Shown: positions 55,409 to 64,000 of the stretch, one piece after another
Layout: every line of letters begins with the position of its first letter
How positions within the stretch are numbered: the stretch's first letter is position 1
NCBI RefSeq assembly: GCF_052857255.1
Contig: NC_135497.1
Location: forward strand, 188,719,326 to 188,783,325
DNA from: Amblyomma americanum
Taxonomy: Eukaryota > Arthropoda > Arachnida > Ixodida > Ixodidae
DNA length: 64,000 nucleotides
Direction: 5' to 3'
Made by a program: the position numbers and the translations under genes
The notes under the pieces: model-generated
Told to the model about the DNA's origin: nothing
What the model saw: the letters and a program-made list of their open reading frames with translations, nothing else
Database searches by the model: none

Positions 55409-55535
55409 ATTATTACGAGTATGATGAAGTCCCAAACTGTTCAGGCCTACTATAGTGGAAGAAGGGTCAGCTGCAAGTCAGGTTTCTACCAAAAAATGGC
55501 TAGAGTTTGCATATGTGCCTGGGCTTAGTCAACAG
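55409..55535. repeat. Second unit of the direct repeat flanking the hAT-like element
   Basis: This is the counterpart of 52909-53047, with about ten substitutions and a short indel. It begins with the right copy of the 8-base target duplication. Confidence 0.8.
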
Positions 55536-57529
55536 TCGTTACTCTTAGGTGCTGAGTGGCAAGTGTACCTGCAAATTGCTTTAAACTGAAATCCAGCTGC
55601 CCAGATTTCGCACCATTTCTTTCTAAGAAAGACAAGGTGAAGATTTTGATGTTCTGTCCTTCTGGGCTTGAATGGAAGTGACCCAACACTTTCTTCCATT
55701 GCAGTTGTGGATATCTTGTATCAGACAAGCACTATTGTTTGAGTGACGATAGCATGAAACATTACTTGATGCTAAGTCGCAACAGTGCTCTTCAATTCTA
55801 GATGACAGACCTCTTCAGCATGTGAGGCATATGCTCAGAAAATAAACTTGCATGTTTCTTTCATGCGTGTTATGCCTACCGCAGAATTTCTTGGCTCCTT
55901 AATTCAGCATTCATGTAAATTTGCAGATTTTTATTCTGCATTCGTGGAATTTGGAATTTTCTACCACAGAAAGTTAGGGGCCGTAAACATGGCTCTTTTA
56001 CTTGCATTCCTTTCTTAACAGTCCGCCTCACTTTCCTTCCAAATTTGTAGTCATTCTCTCTTGCTAGTTAGCCTGTACTGGTACGCTTTGCCTCGACGGC
56101 TCAAGGTCATTAAGAAGTTGGCTTCTCGCAGCTCTCTAGCCTGGTGGGTGAGCTCACTATAGGTATCGTGAATAGTAGTGGAAAAAAATTTACTCTATAT
56201 TTGTAGCTTGGCTCTGAAAATAACTCATAATTGCATTATGAAGCGTGATTTGAGTTAAAAAAACTCTAATTATGTTCATACAAATATGGTAATATTGGTT
56301 TCGATTGGCATCAGTTTCAAGACTTTTGCCATAGAAGCTTATTAACACAGTGTTGCCATAGCTGTAGAGCTTGACGTGCTGGCTTGCTTGAACAGATGGG
56401 GGCGCAACCAGAACTTCATTTGTTACCAGATTCTAGCTTTCAAGAGAATTCAGATGATTAAATTATTCATATTCCGACCATTCTGTTATTCCTACTCATG
56501 TCTGCATCAAAATAACATTAAAGAAGAGGATGTGGCTATTAGCACAGTATTCTGCGAAAAATGCTCAGGTCCTTTATGGAATCGCGGGAAAGCTGGGGGC
56601 CTTTGTCATGCGCGAGCTGGCCATTCTACCTGTGACACATCATCACTGATAAAGGGACCCTGACGACAAATTGAAGCTGGTCTGTATGGATTGATTACTT
56701 TGTACTAACGATAAAGAGGCTAGTTACTCTGAAAACGGAGCTTTTATAAGCTAGAAAAGTCCAGAAAATGAAATACAGGTATTGCTGCCATCAGCTGTCT
56801 TCACAAGCAAAGTGTGAGGATGTGAATACTTTGTGTGAGAATTTTTATTGGCTAGACACATCACCATTGACTTAGTCACTGGTCACAGAGTCCGTGATAG
56901 CAGTGATGGGAATGCTGTGCCATTTGCGCCAACCCGTGCCATTGCATTAAACCTGCTATATGCTGCTAGAAATAGGTGGTTCTTGGTGAAATTGCGCCAA
57001 GGCTGTGCCAAAATACTGTTGCAGCAACCAAGAGCCGTGGCAAATGCGAACAGCCTGAGGCTACGGCTGAGTGTACTAAGTCATGGCTTTCAATCCTTCT
57101 CCTGATATGTGATGAAAAAGATGACCGACAGAATCCAAACGCGTGCTGCTTTGCTTTCCAATCCTTTACTGCCTACTGTTGGCTCATTGCCTACTGTTGG
57201 CACAGTGTGCGCATTTTGCGTTTTTGTTTCGGCGGTGCTGCCAGCACTGCTCATACGAAAACAGAAAATTCACACGGAAAGAAAAAAAAAATGCTTTTAT
57301 GAGGTTCATGTTATGTTAAATTTGTATCCTGCTAGATTTATCAGTTTTTTGTGCAGCACTGTCACGTGTTACTGCAAGAAAGGTTTCGGACGGGCTCCTT
57401 CTGATAGCTTAATTTGGACCTCCTTGTGCTTGCTGTAACAGCACAGTCAAGATCTGAGCTTCTGGTTTACCATATTAATTCAAACTTTCAGTGTAGTAAG
57501 TTTGTTCGATGATGGCGTGGCATTCTTTG
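55536..57529 (+). other. Intron 4, middle part
   Basis: No exon or complete element is recognised. A block at about 56085-56165 is a diverged match to 43690-43790. Open frames at 56376-56663 and 56848-57438 have no domain. Confidence 0.35.
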
Positions 57530-58148
57530 GGGGTCGGCATGAGGTGACCGGTTCACATGTGCACAAATGCATGCGCGATAACGAGCTGGTGTCATTGCCA
57601 GTTTTCCTCACCCCATAACTTTAATTGAAGGTCGTATGGCGGAAGTCTGAACTGATTCTTTTCGTCGCAAACACTTGAAGAGGACGCTGTGAAGTTGGGG
57701 GAAGCACGTGGCAATGCTTAACCCATCAGCAGAAGAAAACGCTATGCATGCGGGATGGAACACTTCGTCATGAGAGGTGTGGGCGCGTTGGACTGCAAGA
57801 AATGTGCTATGCCATGAGATGGCGACGACGTGGTTGTGCTCCTGCTGCAGTATCATAACTCTAACGAAAAAAAGTGGTCGTGCTCATCCCTGAACGATCG
57901 CTGTAACTGGCGGTCTGTTTATTCATCCTGACTTCCTCTAACGGAGTTCCTTAAGTTGGAGTGTGTTTTAAGGTGTTAACGTCGCGATGCAGGTGCGTAG
58001 TTTTAAGGTGTTAATGTCGCGATGCAGGTGCGTAGTCACGCGCATTCTTCGTAGGTTGGCATGAGGTGACCGGTTCACGCGTGCACAAATGCATGCACGA
58101 TAACGAGGTGGTGTTGTTGCCAGAAGTCTTCCTCACCCCATAACTAAA
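57530..58148. repeat. Dispersed direct repeat with a short tandem duplication
   Basis: A segment of about 92 bases (ggcatgaggtgaccggttca, then a shared cacaaatgcatgc, then ccataact) occurs at 57532-57620 and 58056-58145. Between them a 35-base unit (aaggtgttaa.gtcgcgatgc aggtgcgtag) is repeated in tandem at about 57970-58038. No ends of a known element were found. Confidence 0.75.
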
Positions 58149-58287
58149 AGTGACATTGAAGAAAACAATAGAATTAGGTGTTTCTCAACATTTTCTGCAA
58201 GTTTTGCACAGAAAAATTTGTGCTATATAACGAGTATAAAATTTAACTAATTTTTCTATGGTAAACAATAAGTAAATTTGGGTGCAT

Positions 58288-58939
58288 TTAAGGGGGGAAG
58301 AGGGTCTTAGAAAAAAAATTTTATTAATGAAATCACAATTATGAAATATTCAGGGAACATGTATTTTTGCGTGCTGATTCCAAATATGGAATTTAATTTA
58401 ATGTACAACAATTTCTTGAGCACTTATGCAATATGTTATGTAACTTTTTGTGGAGAGCTTTCAAGAAATCCTGTTGCAGGGAACTTGCTAAAATGCATGC
58501 CATTGGTTTTTCTTGACATTAAGCTATGCAATAAAGCTGAAATTATCATCCTGCCTGTCATAGAAATTGAGTTATAGAATTTTGAAGTTGTCACTTCAGA
58601 AACAGGAAGACAAATTTTTCTTCCCGTTTTTGAAGTACGAAGTTCAACACCCTGTAACTCAACTTCTGTGATAGGCAGAGTAATAATTTTACCCTTATTG
58701 CATAGCTTGTTGTCAAGACAAGTGGACGGCATACATTCTAGCAAGTTCCCTGCAGCAAAATTTCGTTAAAGCTCTCCACAAAAAGTTGCGTAACATATTG
58801 CATCAAGTCCACAAGGACTTGTTGTACATTAAATTATTTCAATATTTGGAATCAGCACGCAAAAATACTTGTTCTCTGATTTCATAATTGTGACTTCGTT
58901 AATAAAATTTTTTTTTCTAAGACCAGCTTCCCCCCTTAA
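58288..58939. mobile_element. 652-bp TTAA element that is one long palindrome
   Basis: The element starts TTAA then ggggggaagagggtcttag and ends ctaagaccagcttcccccc then TTAA. The two halves are imperfect reverse complements of each other over the whole length, with the centre near 58613. Matching pieces include gcgtgctgattccaaatat against atatttggaatcagcacgc. The small frames 58341-58577 (plus) and 58436-58744 (minus) encode similar peptides, as expected from a palindrome. It is a foldback or MITE-type element. Confidence 0.9.
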
Positions 58940-59308
58940 AAAATATGCAAACCTGGCTAAGACGATGGCCCAGAACCCTGTCTTTCAAATCTTAATGGAG
59001 TGCGTTATTTCTTAAAGCATGGCACATATTATTTGAAACACCCCCTATATACATATCTCAGTATTGGGTGCCTGCTACAGAACACAAGGAAGCTGCTCTA
59101 AATTGAATTTTCGCCTGCTACATAGGCTGCTCCAAAAGGCTCTTGGACATTGCCACCTCTGTGATGGTCTTGACGTTATCGTCACAAGTTTGGAGTTTGA
59201 ATAGAGTGGCAGGAAAAAAATATGTCATTTTCAACTCCGTATTTCTCAGCAATAACTATAACTTATTGCTACTGAATGAACATCAACAGAGCCATAAAAT
59301 TCCAAATA

Positions 59309-60662
59309 CAGTAGAACCCCGCTGCTACGTTCCTCACTGCTGCGTTTTCCCGGCTGTTACGTCGTTTTCGTCCGGTCCCGGCATAGCTCCCATAGGATCC
59401 AATGTATTGGGTACCCCGCTGTTACGTTGTAGCTGTGAAAACGTTCCCGCATGATATGTCGCAACCTGGCACCCCGAACCCGGCCGGGCAACGCGTGCCA
59501 ACCGCCATTTTGACGAGTCTTGGCCAGGCTTGGCTACGGAATTGGCTACAAGACCATGGCCTTTGAGATCACCCCCTTGCACGCGCGTGGGTAATCTCGG
59601 AGGCCATAAAAAGTCGCACGCGAGTTGGAGAGATTGCCACTAGATGGCCACTGCCTCGTCAGCCGAACCGAGTAAAACCCGCGGGCCAGCAGCAATCCAG
59701 TCTTTCTTGTTTGTGCGGTTCAGCCCATCCGAGTCGTCCGTGTCCTTCTGTCAACAGCTACGCTGCCTACGCCTCGTCAGGCCTCGCTAATCCAGTCTTT
59801 CTTGTTTGTGCGGTTCAACCCATCCGAATCGTCCGTGTCCTCCCGTCAACACCTACGCTGCCTATGCCTCGTCTGGCCTCGCTAACACCGCGAGCGATTT
59901 TTCGTCCTTTGATGGCGTCGCGCAAGCGCAAGGCGCTTTCCCTCGAGGAAAAGCTGAATGTTCTCAACGCAGTCGACAGGCAGCCAGCGCGGAAAAAGTC
60001 AATACTGGACGCTATGCACTACGTCGCTTCAGCGTGCACTGCAGTGAGCGCGTCAACTGCACAGCACTGCTTCGCGCGGTGTGGCTTTCGCATGGACGGC
60101 GGAGAGGAAACTGCCGCGGAAGCTGAAGAGACGGAAGCAGCCTCTCACGATCAAAAGCTGAGTGAAGCTTTGAATGCGCTGGGTGCCACGGGAGTCACGT
60201 ATGATGACTACGTCGCCGTGGATGCTGCTGTCGTGACGTCCGAGTGTCAGAGTATCGCCGAGATCGTTGCAGACTCGGTCGCGAGTGAAGCCTCAGACTG
60301 TGATGACGACGAGGAGCACGAGCCGCATGATTCCGGGGAGTTGGCGGACCCGAGCTTTGGAGAAGCCGTCGCTGCTCTGGACCTCCTCCGCAGGTACGTC
60401 GCATCTCAAAGCGACGCTGAGAGCAATGCGGCTTTCCAGGCCATCGAGAAACGTGTGGTGTTTTCCAGTGAGGGGAAAAAACGGCAATCGACCATTCTCG
60501 ATTTTTTTAAGACCTAAGCTCACTTGATGTCGAAATAAATTGTTTCAAGGCAAAGCTGCACTGTTTTCATTAATTTTCAGACCTTTCCTCACTGTTGCGT
60601 TTTCCCGGCTGTTACGTTTTTTTTCGTGATTCGGTGAAAAACGTATGAACGGGGTTCCACTG
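59309..60662 (+). mobile_element. Tigger/pogo-type DNA transposon, internally deleted
   Basis: The left end cagtagaaccccgctgctac and the right end gaacggggttccactg (inverted) are bounded by TA dinucleotides at 59307-59308 and 60663-60664. TA target duplication and CAGT.GAACCCC ends are typical of pogo/Tigger elements of the Tc1/mariner superfamily. A 95-base tandem duplication (59697-59886) lies in the leader. The 1354-bp element is shorter than an autonomous copy and lacks the catalytic core. Confidence 0.88.
59912..60517 (+). CDS. Truncated Tigger transposase: N-terminal HTH fused to C-terminal tail
   Basis: The ATG at 59912 was chosen because MASRKRKALSLEEKLNVLNA is the usual start of a CENP-B/Tigger-type DNA-binding region. 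After about 34 residues the protein jumps to STAQHCFARCGFRMDGGEET, which corresponds to the C-terminal region, so the DDE catalytic core is missing. The rest is acidic (DCDDDEEHEPHDSGE) and ends KKRQSTILDFFKT. The 201-codon frame is uninterrupted. It could encode a DNA-binding peptide able to compete with full-length transposase, but only the first part of the binding domain is kept. Expression is unknown. Confidence 0.75.
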   Translation: MASRKRKALSLEEKLNVLNAVDRQPARKKSILDAMHYVASACTAVSASTAQHCFARCGFRMDGGEETAAEAEETEAASHDQKLSEALNALGATGVTYDDYVAVDAAVVTSECQSIAEIVADSVASEASDCDDDEEHEPHDSGELADPSFGEAVAALDLLRRYVASQSDAESNAAFQAIEKRVVFSSEGKKRQSTILDFFKT

Positions 60663-60664
60663 TA

Positions 60665-63340
60665 ATCCAATTTTAGTGTAAACGAAAATGACTGGAGTTG
60701 GCGTCAGTGTCTTATAATAATGTTGTGTCATGCACGCAGCACAAGTCTAGCATTGTGCACCACGGCCATTAGTGCCATTTGGGCAACAAAATCGAAAATG
60801 TTATCGGTGTTTAAGCTTATGGGTTGGATAAGCTGGCATGTGAAGGTTTTATTGCAAGTAAAATGCGTGGCTGAATATACCGTATTTAGCTGCTAAACTT
60901 GCACGCCCCCAATTTGAAGCCTTAATTTTAAAGAAAAAAGCTCGCAAATTGTGTGGACATTTCATAAACACGTCCTAAAAAAACTCTACAAAGGTGACAA
61001 TGAACTATATATGCTGTATGTTTCTGCCTTTACGTTGACCCCCCCCCCCCAACTCGTAATAAATGCTAAATGACACAATCGCAAAGCTAGCATTCAGAGG
61101 AAAATGGAGATAAAAGGCAATAAAATGGCTCCCTCTTGTGCGCCCTTGTTGACTGGCAACAAATCGAACAGCAAACAGTTCAGTAGTTCCGGTTTCCAGC
61201 ATAAGCATAAGGTTCATCCAGGAAAGGTTGCGGTCTGGCCGTTGCTGCCGTTATCTCCTCCATGGCTATTTAGCTGGTGCTGACTTGTTTCTACTCGTGT
61301 GTTGGTGCATCTCGGGAAGGGGAGGCTGTTATCAAGGCGATCAAGGCTCGCTGGTTCTGGCACCCTAGTCTCGCACTCTCGTCCAAAAAAGCCAGTTGTG
61401 CTCGCCCCTCGCACGCATCAGGTATAACTTCTTTTTGGCTTGGCCTTGGCAGTGATACCTTACTTAGAGTGGCATGGCCGGCATGGCAGCATCCCCTCAC
61501 CACTTGCACTTTTCGCAGCTGCACACAGTGGTGCAGTCGCACTGATCTCCTCAAGACTACCTTGTGCGCGTAAGACTACCTGTACCCTTAAAGACATCTT
61601 CCTGTGTACAGTGATTGTCACACAGTGAACTAAAGATTCGTGCTTTCTGTTAGGCTTGTGCAAATGTTTTTTTGGTTCAGAGTGACTTCAAAGTAAATAG
61701 CAATTTCCTTCGAATAATTTTGAAGTGAATATTTCGGATACTTGTACTACACAAAAGTGGTTTAATGGCACAAAAGGCATTTTCACAATAATGGGTTTTT
61801 CTAACACACAAGGCTATTACATGAAAAAAAAAAAAGTCAGTGGTGATTACATGCATGGTAATGTGTGGATAATGAGCGCTAGCTGTGGAGACTCAATCGT
61901 GTTTAAAGCCTATTTATTCATTGTCGATACCATTGTCTGTGGTGATAATCACGGCCTTATGATCCAAGAAGTGATTCGACAGTCATGCCTGCTTCAGTCT
62001 GCCTTCTAGTTTCCCATTCTTTGTGTGTCCGAATTCTACACTAGTCAGCAGCGCGAACTGAAGGCTGCAGGGCAACAGGTATGAGCTTTGTGTTCTGAAA
62101 AGGTTGTGAACATCTTCTTTCTACACCCCCTCCACCTTCCCACCTGGCTGGCCGACTTGGCCTTCTCCAGTCACACGTGCTTGTTGACCCTGTAGCAGCG
62201 CAGTGGTTGAGAGCCAAGCATATGAAAGTGTCTGCCATACTGTCGCCTGTGTAAAGTGACTAAAGCGACAGCATGCATTAAACAAAGTCTGGAGCGGTGT
62301 GATAGCACATTTAGAACACTATCATGTACGCAGAAAGCTGTTGACTGCTTCTCCCAACCATTTAGCAGATAAGAAGTTCATGTAGAGATCTGTTTTTCGG
62401 ATGCTTGAGAAATCTGAGTAGGGCCAAAGAATCGGTCGGCGATATCTGTGAAATGAGGTTGGGATGAAACGTAGTACTGTAAAAATCTCGCCACAGACCT
62501 GATGTCGAAACAGCAAAAGCCACCAAGGCTGACCGTTTCGAGGAAATTAGCATTGTTCATCAACTGTCTTGTCCAATCTGTTGCTGTTTTGGGTTGATTT
62601 CTCGGCAGTGAAGTTCTTGCGTCAGCCAAATGTTTCGCTGGTTCCGTGAATTTCATTCCAGGAGAGTTCGACTGTACCTGTGTGCTTGAAGTCAGGGCAG
62701 CGTTGTATTATGTAGGCCAACTAGTTTTGTGGCTTTTATTACAAAATAAATGTCACCTGCACTGCACCGGCTCTGTGATAATATTGTGTAAGTGTTGACC
62801 ATTTTTTCAACCAGCATGTCTTTGGTGCATGCTCACACACCTTCTTGTGTTGGTTACCCTTGGAACATTTGATGGTCCTTGATTTTATTGCACAGGCCTT
62901 CCTTTGTCACTGCAAGAAGCAGTTGAGAATGTGAGATGTAGAAAGTAAGCATTTTATTGTGCGCAGTTTAAATTTTGACCGATGCCTGCTGTTAAGAAGC
63001 TGACAAAAAAAAAAAAAGTCAGGCTTGTCAGTTGTAGTTCATGATTCAAATGGCAGTGTAGAGGATGCAAGGGCAGTAGGAAGGATTGTGCCGGCGTTTT
63101 TGTCATTCTTGCTGTTTTTGCGTCTTTAGCACTATTGCTTGAGTCGTGTGCATGAGCAGTTGTACAAACTCGGCTGGTCGCAAAATGGCAACAGGATTAG
63201 CATAGTAGAGTCAGCAGCAGGGTTCGTGCTTACTCCCGTCTGCTCCAAAGTGTGCCTTGCCATTCTATTCTTGCTGATTACATTGGTTTGTATTGTGGGT
63301 AGGTGCTTACTCTCTTAACTACTGGTGCTCATGTGATATA
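60665..63340 (+). other. Intron 4, late part
   Basis: No exon is supported. At 61648-61745 the sequence ttaggcttgtgcaaatg with later cgaataattttgaagtgaat resembles the left end of another hAT-type element, but no right end was found. A run of ten or more C lies at about 61040-61050. A candidate exon near 62897-62947 was rejected because its phase does not match. Confidence 0.35.
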
Positions 63341-64000
63341 CAGTAGAATCTTGATAAACGGAAGTCGGTTAAACGGAACCAACGCTTAAATGGAACAAAC
63401 GCCTCGCAGTTGGTTGGTTTTGTATTAAGGCAATGTAAAAAAAATCTCGTTAATCGGAACAAAAATTTTCTGCCCACCGTGTAAACGGAACCGAAAATAG
63501 GCTCTCAACCGCAACTTGATGTGAATGCGCAGCCCCATCGCGGTACGCATCACTGCCCCCCCTCCCCCCCCCCTTCTGATTTCCGTCTTTACTGCATCGC
63601 TTGCTTTCTGTCACGGTGTGCTTGCAGTGTGTTCAGCTAGGCTTAAGCCTTATATCCGCTGTTGAGCGTGGTCTGCGAAATTTCATCGCGAAGTCAGCAT
63701 CCGATGGCAGCGCAGAAGCGACCTCACAATGCCCTTACGTTAGAAAGGAAGGTCAACGGCTTCGAGAGTGGTCGCTGCACAAAAACAGCGCTTGCGACGA
63801 ACTACGCTGTCCCCAAGAGCAGCCTCACGAGGATACTTCAGGACAAGGATAAGCTGCGGCAGGCTTTCAGGACGTCACACTTTGGCCCTCAAAGAAAACG
63901 ACTGCGGGTGGCCAACCACGAAGATCTGGAGAAGTGCCTGGTGGTTTGGCTGCGGAGAGCCTGCAGTGAAAACATTCCGATCAGCGGGCCACTCATTCAC
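63341..64000 (+). mobile_element. Pogo/Tigger-like transposon, cut by the window edge
   Basis: A TA dinucleotide (63339-63340) precedes cagtagaatcttgataaacg, a pogo-type end with taaacgga repeats. A 5' leader with further aaacggaac repeats runs to the transposase start at 63704. The element continues past 64000. Confidence 0.85.
63704..64000 (+). CDS. Pogo/CENP-B-type transposase, N-terminal 99 residues
   Basis: The ATG at 63704 opens a frame that is uninterrupted to the window end. The first helix-turn-helix (Psq-type) covers about residues 7-55, with RKVNGFESGRCTKTALATNY and VPKSSLTRILQDKDKL. The second, CENP-B-type, begins around residue 70 with RVANHEDLEKCLVVWLRRAC and SENIPISGPLIH. Both bind the transposon ends; the catalytic DDE domain should follow beyond 64000. 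The lack of lesions so far suggests a relatively young copy. Confidence 0.9.
   Translation, partial: MAAQKRPHNALTLERKVNGFESGRCTKTALATNYAVPKSSLTRILQDKDKLRQAFRTSHFGPQRKRLRVANHEDLEKCLVVWLRRACSENIPISGPLIH

Noticed and set aside
62897..62947. A further exon of the golgin-like gene
   Set aside because: It has a gcacag acceptor and a gtaagc-like donor, but the only open frame does not match phase 0 left by exon 4, and the peptide lacks coiled-coil character.
1..64000. CRISPR arrays or a bacterial operon
   Set aside because: No regularly spaced short repeats are present, and the sequence has spliced exons and eukaryotic retroelements throughout.

Overview
The window looks like a piece of a tick nuclear genome (Ixodida, probably metastriate). 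The strongest clue is several copies of the tRNA-derived SINE known from ticks as Ruka. Others are very dense non-LTR and Penelope-like retroelements, AT-rich introns of several kilobases, and no bacterial-type gene order. The assignment rests on recognised repeats, not on a database search.

The only clear host gene is a plus-strand gene whose first four coding exons I can join in phase at 35867-35914, 38476-38560, 42219-42373 and 50918-51085. The product begins like the GRIP-domain golgins of the GCC1/GCC2 group and continues as coiled coil. The rest of the gene, including any GRIP domain, must lie beyond 64000. Almost everything from 35.9 kb onward is therefore intron sequence loaded with mobile DNA.

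From 1 to about 14.3 kb there are remnants: a twin-primed Ruka SINE, four Penelope-like (PLE) fragments of at least two lineages, an RNase H-bearing LINE tail, a CR1/Jockey-like LINE copy and several tandem duplications. From 14.3 to 21.3 kb three copies of one ~1.16 kb terminal-inverted-repeat DNA element lie together. Two of them abut in inverted orientation, and the third copy is split by a CR1/Jockey-like LINE (17097-20695) whose 953-residue ORF2 is uninterrupted. From 21.4 to 24.8 kb there are more Ruka copies, including one inserted into another with a 12-bp target duplication.

From 25.0 to 35.3 kb two minus-strand copies of an unusual LINE lie in tandem. It encodes, in one reading frame, a PHD-like zinc finger, a coiled coil, an SGNH (GDSL-type) esterase, an AP endonuclease, a reverse transcriptase and a CCHC tail. 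The more complete copy carries a PLE insertion with intact RT and GIY-YIG motifs. Inside the golgin introns are a tRNA-derived SINE with a 10-bp target duplication (39930-40173), a full-length I-type LINE with a 14-bp target duplication (44730-50544), a hAT-like non-autonomous element with an 8-bp duplication and a nested TTAA element (53048-55408), a 652-bp TTAA element that is one long hairpin (58288-58939), an internally deleted Tigger/pogo element with an in-frame 201-codon ORF (59309-60662), and the start of a second pogo-like transposon whose transposase frame is open to the window end.

The nesting gives a relative order of insertion: LINE into the DNA element, PLE into the esterase LINE, Ruka into Ruka, TTAA element into the hAT-like element. 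The observations most worth following are the PHD-esterase-endonuclease-RT single-frame LINE, the palindromic DNA-element cluster and the hairpin element inside a transcribed intron.
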